A stretch of DNA of 64,000 nucleotides from CAVQBL01 sp963710715 (GCA_963710715.1 CAVQBL010000014.1:310001-374000); one strand, 5' to 3'. Positions 9,399 to 18,690 are shown, counted from the stretch's first letter. Numbers and translations are program-made. The notes: generated by a model not told the origin, from the letters alone.

Positions 9399-10229
9399 TT
9401 ATAAAAACAAATCATTAAACAACGGCACACTCGGGTTTAACGCATACCGACTAAAATCCTTCACCCCATGTGACTCCAATACTTCCTCATCCACAAAAAA
9501 GTTTCCCGTTACTTCACGGCTATCACTGGTAATAATTTCATACGCCGCATCAGCCACTATGCTAGGCTTACGGCTCGCTTGATAAATTTCTTTTGGAAAA
9601 TGCACTTCAATTGCAGCCGTGGCAATAGTTGTTTTAGGCCACAATGAATTTACTGCAACACCAAATGATTTCAACTCTTTTGCCATACCCAATGTACACA
9701 TGCTCATACCATATTTCGACATCGTATACGCAAGATGATCTTTAAACCATTTTGCCTCCATATTTAAAGGTGGAGAAAGATTTAAAATATGTGCATTAGA
9801 TGAATTTTTTAAATGTGGAATACACGCTTGCGAGCATAAAAAAGTAGCGCGCACATTCACAGAAAACATTAAATCAAAACGTTTCATCGGCGTTTCCAAT
9901 GTAGGGGCTAAAAAAATAGCACTCGCGTTATTAATTAACACATCGATACCACCGAATGTATCAACCGCTTCTGTCACAGCGGCGTGTACTTGATCTTCAT
10001 CACGCACATCCACTTTAACGGGCAATACTATGCCACCCGCTGCTTCTATTTCTTTAGCAACAGAAAAAATGGTTCCTATTAATTTTGAATCCGGTTTAGT
10101 CGTCTTAGCAGCAATAATAATTTTTGCACCGTCTTTTGCACAACGCAAAGCAATTTCGCGCCCTATTCCACGACTACCACCGGTAATAAATATGACTTTA
10201 TCTTTTAGCTTAGCTGTTGGCATAGACAT
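9399..10229 (-). CDS. Short-chain dehydrogenase, HSDL2-like
   Basis: 276-residue SDR with the Rossmann motif TGGSRGIG near residue 17, the NNAS motif and the catalytic YxxxK (YTMSK) preceded by the LNLSPPLN serine strand. The run NLSPPLN...WFKDHLAYTMSKYGMSMC and the later SLWPKTTI are very close to hydroxysteroid dehydrogenase-like protein 2, a lipid-linked SDR subfamily known from eukaryotes and many bacteria. The substrate is unknown. It starts 7 bases after pilX with a GGAG site, so it is probably co-transcribed with pilVWX, an unusual partner for pilins. Confidence 0.88.
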   Translation of the reverse strand: MSMPTAKLKDKVIFITGGSRGIGREIALRCAKDGAKIIIAAKTTKPDSKLIGTIFSVAKEIEAAGGIVLPVKVDVRDEDQVHAAVTEAVDTFGGIDVLINNASAIFLAPTLETPMKRFDLMFSVNVRATFLCSQACIPHLKNSSNAHILNLSPPLNMEAKWFKDHLAYTMSKYGMSMCTLGMAKELKSFGVAVNSLWPKTTIATAAIEVHFPKEIYQASRKPSIVADAAYEIITSDSREVTGNFFVDEEVLESHGVKDFSRYALNPSVPLFNDLFL

Positions 10230-10236
10230 TTAACAT

Positions 10237-10797
10237 TTACTCCTTTTTTAACTCACGCCACATTTGTCGTCCAATGCTGACAGTATGATGGTCTTCCGCA
10301 CAAGCCTCTTTAGCATTATCCTGTTTTATCACCGTACTTTGCAACAAGATTCGCTGATCCGATATTTTTTTAGAAACACTTAACAATGTAACACGATAAT
10401 AATGCGCTACTTCCTTATCTTGTCTAACATCAGCACAAGAATCTTCTTCTAAGTCTTCAATAACATAATAATATCGCAACAAATTAAATTGGCCAGTGCA
10501 TGCTATTGATTGCCACCAAGTGAGAGGGCGGCTTAGCAATTCATTGCTTGATGTTACGGTGATTAGGCAATTAGATGTTTGCTGCATTAATTTGTCTTCC
10601 ACCTTGTTTAATGCATTTTCCGCTGCAATCGATGCTTCGTGATATTGCCAAGTGTTACGGCTCATTTTCATTTCCAACCAACTTGCCTCGAGAGCATATA
10701 AACTCAGCATAGCGAGCAATTGCAAAAAAATCAGCACAGTGATTAATGCCATCCCGAATTGATACCGAATAGTGTTATTTTTCACGTAAGGTAACAT
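10237..10797 (-). CDS. pilX: Minor pilin PilX-like
   Basis: 186 residues. A short basic N-terminus is followed by a prepilin-like cleavage site (FG/MALI) and a hydrophobic helix (about 16-35). Glu5, usual in major pilins, is absent, as in many PilX/GspK-type minor pilins. It overlaps pilW by 23 bases and is third in a pilV-pilW-pilX order. These minor pilins are thought to prime type IV pilus assembly at the inner membrane. Name given from synteny and N-terminal pattern; the C-terminal domain is divergent. Confidence 0.75.
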   Translation of the reverse strand: MLPYVKNNTIRYQFGMALITVLIFLQLLAMLSLYALEASWLEMKMSRNTWQYHEASIAAENALNKVEDKLMQQTSNCLITVTSSNELLSRPLTWWQSIACTGQFNLLRYYYVIEDLEEDSCADVRQDKEVAHYYRVTLLSVSKKISDQRILLQSTVIKQDNAKEACAEDHHTVSIGRQMWRELKKE

Positions 10798-11650
10798 AGG
10801 TATAAATGGTTTTTTGCAAATTTAATTCAGTTACTGAGGATAAAGAAAATTGAATTGAGACCCCTAATACTAGAGACCATTCGTCAACATCTTTACTGTC
10901 GACCAAATTACCAGCGATACTTTGTGTATAACGTATTTGCATACCATTTACTCCTTCTACTAACTCAGTTTTACGTTGATTAATATCTGCAACATAGAGC
11001 GCATAAATGGGTGAACCATCAGGCATTTGTCTGTCAGTTTTGCTTATAAAATAAGTATTAACTTCCATTCTGCTGACTTCAGCGTGTTGAGCATATTTCT
11101 TTGAAAGCACAGCATTGGTCGTAATTGTCTGAACTCCATTGCTTGAAAATGAAACGCGTTTCACTGTGAATATATCCACATTTTTACAATCAGAAATCAA
11201 TAGAATTTCTCCGACAGCAACTCGCAAACTTTTACTAATACGCATTTGAGAATAATTTTTCATTCCATCTAATAAATCTGCATGTTGTCTGCTCGCTTGC
11301 CGAATAGTAATAACATCCGAATTAGGCTTAACGCTCCACTTCGAAAATTCACTCGCGTGATAGCCGGTTATTTTATTTTTTTCGTTAAATTCAATGCTAG
11401 AATGATTTTTCAATGGAAAAGATTCTGTCAGTTTCGCACATCCTATATATCCAGCCATATGAATCGCTGAATTCAAAAACTGTGTTACCATACGTGCACT
11501 TTCTTGCATGGAGCTCAATGCAATTTGTGCTTTCTGATTACTTTGTGCAGTAAGATAAATCGTTATCAACGCAGCTAAAATAAACAAACTAATAGAAAGT
11601 GAAAGCATTAATTCAATTAATGTCGTGCCCTGCATGTTTGATTTTTTCAT
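10775..11650 (-). CDS. pilW: Minor pilin PilW-like
   Basis: 291 residues with a class III prepilin signal: short basic leader, Gly/Thr cleavage site and the TLIELMLSLSISLF helix with Glu5. The MAGYIGC run after the helix is typical of PilW. It overlaps pilV by 38 bases at its start and pilX by 23 at its end, so it is translationally coupled. Expected role is the type IV pilus initiation complex. Confidence 0.85.
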   Translation of the reverse strand: MKKSNMQGTTLIELMLSLSISLFILAALITIYLTAQSNQKAQIALSSMQESARMVTQFLNSAIHMAGYIGCAKLTESFPLKNHSSIEFNEKNKITGYHASEFSKWSVKPNSDVITIRQASRQHADLLDGMKNYSQMRISKSLRVAVGEILLISDCKNVDIFTVKRVSFSSNGVQTITTNAVLSKKYAQHAEVSRMEVNTYFISKTDRQMPDGSPIYALYVADINQRKTELVEGVNGMQIRYTQSIAGNLVDSKDVDEWSLVLGVSIQFSLSSVTELNLQKTIYTYVTLREK

Positions 11651-12008
11651 ACATTATTTTTAAACATCCCGCTTGACCGAATTTATTTTGAGGACAGCTG
11701 GACTCGCCTCCCCAATAAATAGTTAAAGTATTTCCTGTCATGACTCCCCGTCCTTGTGGAAGAACTTCTTGATTTTGTTGATTCCAAATAGTGATTTGTT
11801 TTGCTAAATCTTGATTCGAATCTAATACACGTAATCTTTCAGCCATTGAATTTAATTGATTCTCTGCCACGCTAAAAAAATAAGCTGATCGATTGACACG
11901 CAAAGAAAATATTTCGGTTGCTTCTAGGCCCAATAGCAAGCAGGATAATAAAAATAAGCTTATTAAGACTTCGATGAGACTGAAGCCGGTGCTACGTAAA
12001 CAAAGCAT
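11613..12008 (-). CDS. pilV: Minor pilin PilV-like
   Basis: 131 residues with the prepilin motif TGFSLIEVLISLFLLS (cleavage after Gly, Glu at +5), followed by a short globular domain with a cysteine pair (SSCPQNKFGQAGC). First gene of the pilVWX group. The usual fimT/gspH upstream and pilY1/pilE downstream are not here. Confidence 0.82.
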   Translation of the reverse strand: MLCLRSTGFSLIEVLISLFLLSCLLLGLEATEIFSLRVNRSAYFFSVAENQLNSMAERLRVLDSNQDLAKQITIWNQQNQEVLPQGRGVMTGNTLTIYWGGESSCPQNKFGQAGCLKIMYEKIKHAGHDIN

Positions 12009-12103
12009 TTATTTTTCCTTTTTAAAGGGGATATTAATTAGGCAATCATGAAATAACGATGGGTAAACAAGAAAAGAATGTAGCTATGATTCTTAAAAGA
12101 ACT

Positions 12104-12145
12104 CGTCATTGCGAGGCCGCGCAGCGCTTGGCCGTGGCAATCCAG
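12104..12145 (+). repeat. Dispersed palindromic repeat, left copy of a 42-bp inverted pair
   Basis: This 42-base sequence begins CGTCATTGCGAGG and ends GGCAATCCAG. Its exact reverse complement is at 12735-12776, so the two copies flank the thioesterase gene. The CGTCATTGCGA/GCAATCCAG ends recur at 36.5, 40.1, 54.5 and 57.5 kb. Confidence 0.85.
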
Positions 12146-12233
12146 AATGGTGATAAGTGCCGGCGTAAATAGTTACAAAAGAAGTAAGACTATAATATAC
12201 TAACAAAACAAACCCCACGCAAGGACAAAACTT

Positions 12234-12713
12234 ATGACTGAAACGGAATTTGAAAAAGATCCACGCTCCCTTGTTATGTCAGAAATCATGCCCATGAATT
12301 GGGTAAATTATAATGGCAACATTCACGGTGGCTATCTTCTAGGATTATTAGATCGCGTGGCTTATGCATGCTCTACGCGTTACTCTGCAAAACCTACTGT
12401 TACGCTTTCCGTAGACCAAGTGTTTTTTAAAGAACCATTATATGTTGGCGAACTCGTAATTTTTTATGCGACGGTAAATTATGTTGGAACGACATCCATG
12501 GAAATTGGGATACGTGTTGTCGCAGAAAATTTACTAACCCGCACCTCACGTCACACGAATACCTGTTTTTTCACAATGGTTGCAATTGATGAACACGGCA
12601 AGCCGACAAAAGTCCCACCGCTGACTTTAAACACTGAAACTCAAAAACGCCGTTTCAATGAAGCGCTCGCTCGCCGACAAACGCGCTTGAAAATGAATGC
12701 TTCGCAGAAATGA
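12234..12713 (+). CDS. Acyl-CoA thioesterase, YciA/BACH hotdog family
   Basis: 159 residues, the usual length for a single hotdog domain. The N-terminal part has MNWVNYNGNIHGGYLLGLLDRVAY, where the HGG turn and catalytic Asp of the YciA/cytosolic acyl-CoA hydrolase family are found, and the SVDQVFFKEPLYVGE strand is also typical. It hydrolyses acyl-CoA to free acid and CoA in the cytoplasm. AAGGA lies 8 bases before the ATG, with a TATAAT near 12190. It sits alone between two perfect 42-bp inverted repeats. Confidence 0.87.
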   Translation: MTETEFEKDPRSLVMSEIMPMNWVNYNGNIHGGYLLGLLDRVAYACSTRYSAKPTVTLSVDQVFFKEPLYVGELVIFYATVNYVGTTSMEIGIRVVAENLLTRTSRHTNTCFFTMVAIDEHGKPTKVPPLTLNTETQKRRFNEALARRQTRLKMNASQK

Positions 12714-12734
12714 AAAACGTAACTACTCACGATA

Positions 12735-12776
12735 CTGGATTGCCACGGCCAAGCGCTGCGCGGCCTCGCAATGACG
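12735..12776 (-). repeat. Dispersed palindromic repeat, right copy of a 42-bp inverted pair
   Basis: Exact reverse complement of 12104-12145. It lies 11 bases before the serC stop on the opposite strand and could also form the far arm of a very large hairpin with its partner. Confidence 0.85.
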
Positions 12777-12786
12777 GAGTGAGAAA

Positions 12787-13875
12787 TCACTTGTTTCGCC
12801 GCTCAAAATCTTGCATAAAATCAATCAAAGCAGCTACACCTTCTTCGGGCATAGCATTATAAATACTTGCGCGCAAGCCACCCACTAAACGGTGCCCTTT
12901 CAAGTTTGTTAAACCTCTTTTTTTTGCTTCTTCTATAAAGAGAGGAACAAGATCGGATTTTTTGAAATTAAAAATAACATTCATGGTAGAACGACTGTCA
13001 GGATGAATGGTATTTAAATAAAAATCGCTATGGCTATCGATAAATTGATAGAGTTTTTCTGCTTTACGTTTATTAAGTGCAGTGAATGCTTTAACACCAC
13101 CTTGTTTTTTCATCCATGCAAAAGTGAGTCCTGCAATGTACCAAGCGTATGTGGGTGGCGTATTGTAAAGAGAATGATTCTCAATGTGGCGTTGATATTC
13201 ATATAATGATGGCATACCCGGCAAAGTTTCTTTTGCTAAATCATCACGAATAATAACTACGGTGAGTCCTACTTGACCTATATTTTTTTGTGCACCCGCA
13301 TAAATAATTCCATAGGCACTGACATCAATGGGTTCCGACAAAATCATAGATGACATATCCGCAATTAACGGTATCTTGCCAGTTTTAGGCACCCAATGAA
13401 ATCCAATACCTTCTATAGTTTCATTCGGTGTGTAATGCACATAAGCTGCATCAGGATTGAGTGACCAATTTTTCTGTGCAGGAATGCGGATCAAACCATT
13501 TTCCATCCCAACTTTTGCAGCAACATTGATTGTGCCATAACGTTTTGCTTCTTCAATGGCTTTTTTTGACCATATTCCTGTGTCAATGTAATCAGCATTT
13601 TTATTTTTTACCAATAAATTAATTGGAACCATGGCAAACTGCGTCGTTGCACCACCCGCTAAAAATAAAACGTGGTAATTTTTTGGAATCGACATTAACT
13701 CACGCAAGTCAACTTCGGCTTGCTCTGCGACTTTGCTAAATTCAGGGCCACGATGGCCTAATTCCATAATTGACATGCCTGTACCATGCCAATCAAGTAT
13801 CTCCGCTTGCGCTTGCTTTAGTACGTCTTCGGCTAACATGCCAGGACCTGCACCAAAATTAAATACTTTACGCAT
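12787..13875 (-). CDS. serC: Phosphoserine aminotransferase
   Basis: 362 residues, full length for SerC. N-terminal FNFGAGPGMLAEDVL and HRGPEF are diagnostic, and the PLP-binding lysine lies in YAGAQKNIGQVG. It converts 3-phosphohydroxypyruvate plus glutamate to phosphoserine in serine synthesis, and also serves pyridoxine synthesis in many gammaproteobacteria. GAGAGG lies 5 bases before the ATG. No other serine gene is adjacent. Confidence 0.97.
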   Translation of the reverse strand: MRKVFNFGAGPGMLAEDVLKQAQAEILDWHGTGMSIMELGHRGPEFSKVAEQAEVDLRELMSIPKNYHVLFLAGGATTQFAMVPINLLVKNKNADYIDTGIWSKKAIEEAKRYGTINVAAKVGMENGLIRIPAQKNWSLNPDAAYVHYTPNETIEGIGFHWVPKTGKIPLIADMSSMILSEPIDVSAYGIIYAGAQKNIGQVGLTVVIIRDDLAKETLPGMPSLYEYQRHIENHSLYNTPPTYAWYIAGLTFAWMKKQGGVKAFTALNKRKAEKLYQFIDSHSDFYLNTIHPDSRSTMNVIFNFKKSDLVPLFIEEAKKRGLTNLKGHRLVGGLRASIYNAMPEEGVAALIDFMQDFERRNK

Positions 13876-14084
13876 TGTTTCCTCTCTTTTTTACCTGGAG
13901 CTCCCAAGCTTGCCTAATATTCACTATCATTGCAACTTTTAGTATAGTTGAGCAAGAGGTCAAAGCATTTCTTGTTAAAATTCATCATAAAATCAAGATG
14001 ACATAGCTTGTATTCGAACTTAATTAATTGAAGGGTTGCTATACTTATAGTATACAAATTGTCTTCTAATCGAAGAGGTTTATA

Positions 14085-14210
14085 ATGCAAACCCCAAATA
14101 ATCCCGGAAAAAGTAAAACCGTTACCATAAAAAGTATTGATGATTACATTAGATTAGTTAACAAGTCGAATCCTGATTACAAAGAAGGTAACCGTTCGGT
14201 CTTGATGTAA
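14085..14210 (+). CDS. Small ORF of unknown function (41 aa)
   Basis: 41 codons from an ATG with GAAGAGG upstream, and a plausible promoter (TTGCTA/TATAGT region near 14035-14060). The peptide is Lys/Asn-rich with KTVTIKSIDDYIRLVNKS. No family recognised. It may be a real small gene or the start of a truncated gene, since it lies just before another gene of unknown function at 14310. Confidence 0.35.
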   Translation: MQTPNNPGKSKTVTIKSIDDYIRLVNKSNPDYKEGNRSVLM

Positions 14211-14309
14211 GCACATAAGAAAGGTGCTAAAAAAACCAGTTGATCTGTGTAAAAAATGATCTATAATAAGGGTCTTATAATTAATCAACTTAACGAGGTG
14301 TAAAATCAT

Positions 14310-14858
14310 ATGAAAAGTACTTCTGCCGCTACCCCTTCTCAAAACCCTAATGATGAAAAAACTCCTCAATCTTCTTCAACGGTGTTCAATTTAAACTCTC
14401 GGAGAGAAAGCATTGATTCTGAGGATGTTTGCAAAATACTTGATTCGCTCAACAAAGCAAAGTTATTGGACGACAATATCTTCATGATAATTAATAACGC
14501 GGATAAAGATAAAAAAATAAAAATAGAAAAACTTATCCAATTACTGGAAATAAACAATATTCTTTCCTCTTTCTCCATAGAGCAAATAGAAGTGCTTTTG
14601 AATTTGTGTAATAGTAAAAACTCTACTGCAGATTTAGCTATGTTTGCAGGGATACTTCACTATTCAGATATTAAAGAATATATAGAAATAGTGCGGGATA
14701 ATAGCTTAAAACCTGACGGTACGTTCAGTATAGAACTTTGTGAAAAGTTTCTCAATAATCTACGTCAGAAAGCTTCGCGCGAGCAAGCAAATCAGCAAGA
14801 AAGAGATCAAGAAAAAGATGATTTATATGATCCACCGAGGAACCACCGATCAAGGTAG
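14310..14858 (+). CDS. Hypothetical protein, possible effector
   Basis: 182 residues, no recognised domain. The first ~35 residues are Ser/Thr/Pro-rich and probably disordered. The middle is mostly helical (repeated short Ile/Leu/Asn/Lys-rich helices), and the tail is strongly charged and Gln-rich (QQERDQEKDDLYDPP). The low-complexity charged C-terminus resembles that of type IV effectors, but there is no direct proof. A possible TATAAT lies near 14275. No PmrA-like box was seen upstream. Confidence 0.6.
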   Translation: MKSTSAATPSQNPNDEKTPQSSSTVFNLNSRRESIDSEDVCKILDSLNKAKLLDDNIFMIINNADKDKKIKIEKLIQLLEINNILSSFSIEQIEVLLNLCNSKNSTADLAMFAGILHYSDIKEYIEIVRDNSLKPDGTFSIELCEKFLNNLRQKASREQANQQERDQEKDDLYDPPRNHRSR

Positions 14859-14982
14859 TGGTAAGCACCCCGTTTTTGTTCAGGACTTAGATCACGGAAG
14901 AGTGATTGTAAAGCTTCTAATTTAAAACTCGCCATTTTATCTAATATTCGTTATTATTTTATATTCAACCAGGTCAAAAACA

Positions 14983-15612
14983 ATGACAACGACAGAAAGC
15001 GCACAATTTATCGTGGCCATGATTATCATGATGAATCCATTGGGTTCGCTGTCTATTTTTCTCGATTTAACACGTGGCTCGAATGCAATTGAACAACGTA
15101 AAATTGCATTGATTTGCAGTGTTGCTATTATCGCCATCATGCTGGTTGCTCTCTGGACCGGTAAAAGTTTATTAAGCATGTTAGGAATCACCATTCCCGC
15201 TTTTCGTTGTGCTGGCGGAATTATTTTATTGCTGATGGGATTATCCATGTTACAGTCCCGCGAAAGTCCGGTGAGCTATACTTCTGAGGATGACGAAGCA
15301 GCAAAAGAACGTCAGTCAATCGCTATCGTACCGATGGCACTTCCCGTGATCATTGGTCCTGGGGCAATTAGTACTCTGATCATTGCTGCTGGAGATTTTC
15401 CGCAATTCATCAATAAAGTGTGGATGTCTGCCTTGTGTTTTTTCCTTATGCTTATGATGGGTTTTATGCTTTATTTTGCAGTTCCTATTGCTAGAATTGT
15501 CGGTGCTTCTGTGATTAAAGTCGTTACCCGTATCATGGGCATGATTATCATGGCGATTGCAGTGGGCATGCTTGCAGAGGGGTTAATAGGTCTTTTGCCC
15601 GCCCTGCACTAG
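14983..15612 (+). CDS. MarC-family integral membrane protein
   Basis: 209 residues with six hydrophobic segments. The N-terminal MMNPLGSLSIFLDL and the IVPMALPVIIGPGAISTLI loop are typical of the MarC/UPF0056 family. The biochemical role of the family is unsettled. The stop codon overlaps the first base pair of a palindromic repeat element. Confidence 0.92.
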   Translation: MTTTESAQFIVAMIIMMNPLGSLSIFLDLTRGSNAIEQRKIALICSVAIIAIMLVALWTGKSLLSMLGITIPAFRCAGGIILLLMGLSMLQSRESPVSYTSEDDEAAKERQSIAIVPMALPVIIGPGAISTLIIAAGDFPQFINKVWMSALCFFLMLMMGFMLYFAVPIARIVGASVIKVVTRIMGMIIMAIAVGMLAEGLIGLLPALH

Positions 15613-15767
15613 GGTCTTTGACATTTCTACTTTGCCGGCCATAAAGCATCGATTTTCTGCGGTCCGCTGCTCACATATTACCAACATATGCTGCGCTGCG
15701 GTTCTCGGGAAATAATATTTTCTTGGCAATGCTTTCTGGCTCGGCAAAGCGAAATGTCATAGACCCT
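15611..15767. repeat. 157-bp palindromic element (AGGGTCT ends)
   Basis: The ends are imperfect inverted repeats: AGGGTCTTTGACATTTC...CTTTGCCG on the left pairs with CGGCAAAGCGAAATGTCATAGACCCT on the right. It fills most of the marC-antiporter gap. A half copy is at 60024-60051, also abutting a stop codon (tldD). Confidence 0.75.
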
Positions 15768-15789
15768 AATATACATTAAGTGAGTGGTT

Positions 15790-17769
15790 ATGACCTTCAG
15801 CATACTTGAAAGCATATTAAGCGTTTTATTCACAGCTCTCGCTGTCACCGTTATATTTCGTCAATTGCGATTACCCGTTATTCTCGGATATTTTTTAGTT
15901 GGCGCTTTAATGGGACCACACGCACTCGGTCTCATTCCAAACCTTGAAAGCATCAAAGAACTCGCTGAATTTGGTATTGTTTTTCTCATGTTTACCGTTG
16001 GCCTTGAATTTTCTCAACCCAGGTTATTTTCATTAAAACGAGCAGTATTTGTTATTGGCGGACTTCAAGTATTACTCACTATTCTTATCACTACCCTGAT
16101 AGGAATTTACTTAGGAATGAGTATGCTCACCGCGCTCGTTGTCGGCGGCATTGCGGCTATGTCTTCGACTGCAATTGTTGTGAAACAATTGCATGAGCAA
16201 CTTGAATTACAATCACGACATGGATCCAACGCCGTTGGAATTTTATTATTTCAAGATCTTGCTGTGATTCCTTTCATTATTTTAATTGCCGGTCTCTCTG
16301 AAAATAATCACCAATCTTTAACATTTATTTTTCTTTGGGCGCTATTAAAAGGTGCTATTGCCATTGTACTTATTTCGATGATTGGAAAGTGGCTACTCAG
16401 ACCTTTGTTTCATGTCATTTCTAAAACACGCACGATGGAATTATTTACATTAACCGTGCTGCTCGTTACCCTCACCGCCGCATGGATAACCAATATGTTT
16501 GGCCTTTCTTTTGCACTCGGTGCTTTCTTAGCAGGCATCATGCTATCAGAAACCGAATTTCGTCATCAAATTGAAAATGAAATTCGCCCCTTTAGAGATA
16601 TTTTATTAGGCTTATTTTTTATTACCATTGGCATGTTAACTGACATCAGTCATTGGAGTGAAACATGGATATGGATTCTTTTGCTATTGACTGCAATCGT
16701 CGTTTTAAAAATGCTATTAATTATTGTCCTTAGCCGTTTCACTGGCAATAATGACTCTGTATCACTACGCACTGGACTTATTCTCGCGCAAGGTGGGGAG
16801 TTTGGTTTTGCTATTTTAACTTTAGCACTCAACAAAAATATATTACCACCCGAGTATGGGCAAGTTGTGCTGGCTGCTTTACTCATTAGCATTGCACTTT
16901 CTCCACTGCTGATTGGTTTTAACAAACAAATAGCAGCGTTTTTATTACCTAAAGCAACTAAAATTAGCAATGATCTCATTGAAAAAGAAATTGTTAAAGT
17001 TGCCAAAGAACTCGACCAACATATTGTTATCTGCGGTTACGGCCGTGTTGGACAACATATTGCACGTTTATTGGATAAAGCAAACATTCCCCATATCGGG
17101 CTCGACATAGATTCTGAACTCATTGGGCGTGCGAGTTTATCAGGCTACAAAGCTATTTTTGGTGATGCCACACATCCCGGTATTTTGGGGGCAGCTAATT
17201 TAGGTAAAGCTAAAGCGTTAGTCATTAGTTTTAATGATTTTCGTGCAGCAACTAAAATTGTAAACATGGTTAGACCACGTTTACCTCACTTGCCGATTCT
17301 AGTTCGCTGTAAAGATGAGGTGGAACTCTCTTATTTAAAAGATAGCGGAGCAACTCGTGTGATCGCTGAAATTTTTGAAGAAAGCCTCACGTTATCGCAT
17401 CATTTATTACAACTTCTACACGTTCCTACTCGAAAAATTTCCGAGCTACTCCAAGAAGTCAGAAATCAAGATTACAGTTTATTGCGAAAAGTGTTTCCTG
17501 GATCATTTAGCGAAGATTCAAGAGAAACCATGCTGCATGAACAATTAAGACCTATCGTTATCCCTGAGGGAGCTTACGCAGTCAATCACAAACTCAGTGA
17601 ATTTAATTTAAGAGAAGGTGGTGTTGAAATCATTGCAATTCGCCGCGGATCATCTAGCTCAGTCAAACCACGAGGTAACATTAAACTACATGCGAATGAC
17701 ATTATTATTGCGTATGGATCTGTAACCAACCTTGAAGATGCAGAACGAAAGTTACTCGAAGGTGACTAA
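15790..17769 (+). CDS. CPA2-family cation:proton antiporter (KefB/YbaL-like)
   Basis: 659 residues. An N-terminal Na+/H+ exchanger membrane domain of about 12 segments (residues 1-385) is followed by a cytoplasmic TrkA-N/RCK domain with the nucleotide-binding GYGRVGQHIARLL motif near residue 420, then a TrkA-C domain at the end. Such proteins move K+ or Na+ against protons under NAD(H) or ligand control. ATG 15790 is preferred to the in-frame GTG at 15784. Confidence 0.93.
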   Translation: MTFSILESILSVLFTALAVTVIFRQLRLPVILGYFLVGALMGPHALGLIPNLESIKELAEFGIVFLMFTVGLEFSQPRLFSLKRAVFVIGGLQVLLTILITTLIGIYLGMSMLTALVVGGIAAMSSTAIVVKQLHEQLELQSRHGSNAVGILLFQDLAVIPFIILIAGLSENNHQSLTFIFLWALLKGAIAIVLISMIGKWLLRPLFHVISKTRTMELFTLTVLLVTLTAAWITNMFGLSFALGAFLAGIMLSETEFRHQIENEIRPFRDILLGLFFITIGMLTDISHWSETWIWILLLLTAIVVLKMLLIIVLSRFTGNNDSVSLRTGLILAQGGEFGFAILTLALNKNILPPEYGQVVLAALLISIALSPLLIGFNKQIAAFLLPKATKISNDLIEKEIVKVAKELDQHIVICGYGRVGQHIARLLDKANIPHIGLDIDSELIGRASLSGYKAIFGDATHPGILGAANLGKAKALVISFNDFRAATKIVNMVRPRLPHLPILVRCKDEVELSYLKDSGATRVIAEIFEESLTLSHHLLQLLHVPTRKISELLQEVRNQDYSLLRKVFPGSFSEDSRETMLHEQLRPIVIPEGAYAVNHKLSEFNLREGGVEIIAIRRGSSSSVKPRGNIKLHANDIIIAYGSVTNLEDAERKLLEGD

Positions 17770-18689
17770 ATCTTGGTGAGTGAACGTAAATACGCAACCA
17801 CACAGCGGCCTAAAACATCTAACACATAGCCACCTTCTAATGTAGATACAATGCGTCCCTGACAAGTTTCATCAGCAAGCTGTTTTATTTGTTGTCCTAT
17901 CCACGCATAATCACCTTCATGAAAATTAAGACTCGCCAACTCTTCTGCTGCATGCGCGTCGAATCCTGCGGAAACAAATATCATTTCTGGTTGGAATTGA
18001 TAAAGCTTTTCTAACATGCGTGTTTGCACTTGTTTGCGAAATTCACTACCCAAAGCTCCAGGAGGCAGTGGAACATTAATAATGTGATCACTGACGGTAT
18101 CGATACCCGCAAAAGGATACAATGGATACTGAAATGAAGAACAAAAAAGTACACGTTCATCGTGTTTAAAAATATCTTCGGTACCATTACCATGATGCAC
18201 ATCAAAATCAACAATTGCGATACGCTTTAAACCGTGATACTCAAGCGCGTGCGCTACAGCAACAGCAATATTATTAAAAAAACAAAAACCCATAGCACGC
18301 GCTCTTTCTGCATGATGCCCCGGTGGCCGTACATTGCAAAAAGCAGCTTGTATTTCATTTTTCATGATTAAATCAACGGCAAACACAGCGGCCCCTGCTG
18401 CGCGCAATGCTGCAGTCACTGTGTGTGGGTTCATCCACGTATCAGGATCTAAAGCAATTAAGCCTTTTTGCGGTGCAATTTTAAAAATATGTTCAACATA
18501 ATCTGCGGGATGTACTCGTAATAATTGTTCACGTGTTGCTAACGGGGCTAAATATTTTTTTAAAATATTATCTAATCCAGATTCAGTGATGGCATTTGCT
18601 ATAGCTTGTATACGCGCTGGCTGCTCGGGATGCGATTCACCCATTTCGTGTAATAAACAATCAGGGTGTGATATCAGTCCTATATTCAT
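17766..18689 (-). CDS. Histone-deacetylase family protein (class II-like/AcuC-like)
   Basis: 307 residues. The deacetylase core is clear: ESHPEQPARI near the N-terminus, the tandem histidines in RPPGHHAERARAMGFCFFNN, the zinc site DFDVHHGNGT, and GFDAHAAEELASL plus EGGY near the end. Bacterial members deacetylate polyamines, acetoin-pathway enzymes or other acetylated substrates. A host target is possible but unsupported. It starts directly after the stop of the upstream CPBP gene and converges on the antiporter gene with a 4-base overlap. Confidence 0.92.
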   Translation of the reverse strand: MNIGLISHPDCLLHEMGESHPEQPARIQAIANAITESGLDNILKKYLAPLATREQLLRVHPADYVEHIFKIAPQKGLIALDPDTWMNPHTVTAALRAAGAAVFAVDLIMKNEIQAAFCNVRPPGHHAERARAMGFCFFNNIAVAVAHALEYHGLKRIAIVDFDVHHGNGTEDIFKHDERVLFCSSFQYPLYPFAGIDTVSDHIINVPLPPGALGSEFRKQVQTRMLEKLYQFQPEMIFVSAGFDAHAAEELASLNFHEGDYAWIGQQIKQLADETCQGRIVSTLEGGYVLDVLGRCVVAYLRSLTKI

Positions 18690-18690
18690 T

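Noticed and set aside
14020..14060. CTTAATTAATT before the 41-aa ORF as a PmrA-type box
   Set aside because: The second CTTAA half at the correct spacing is missing.
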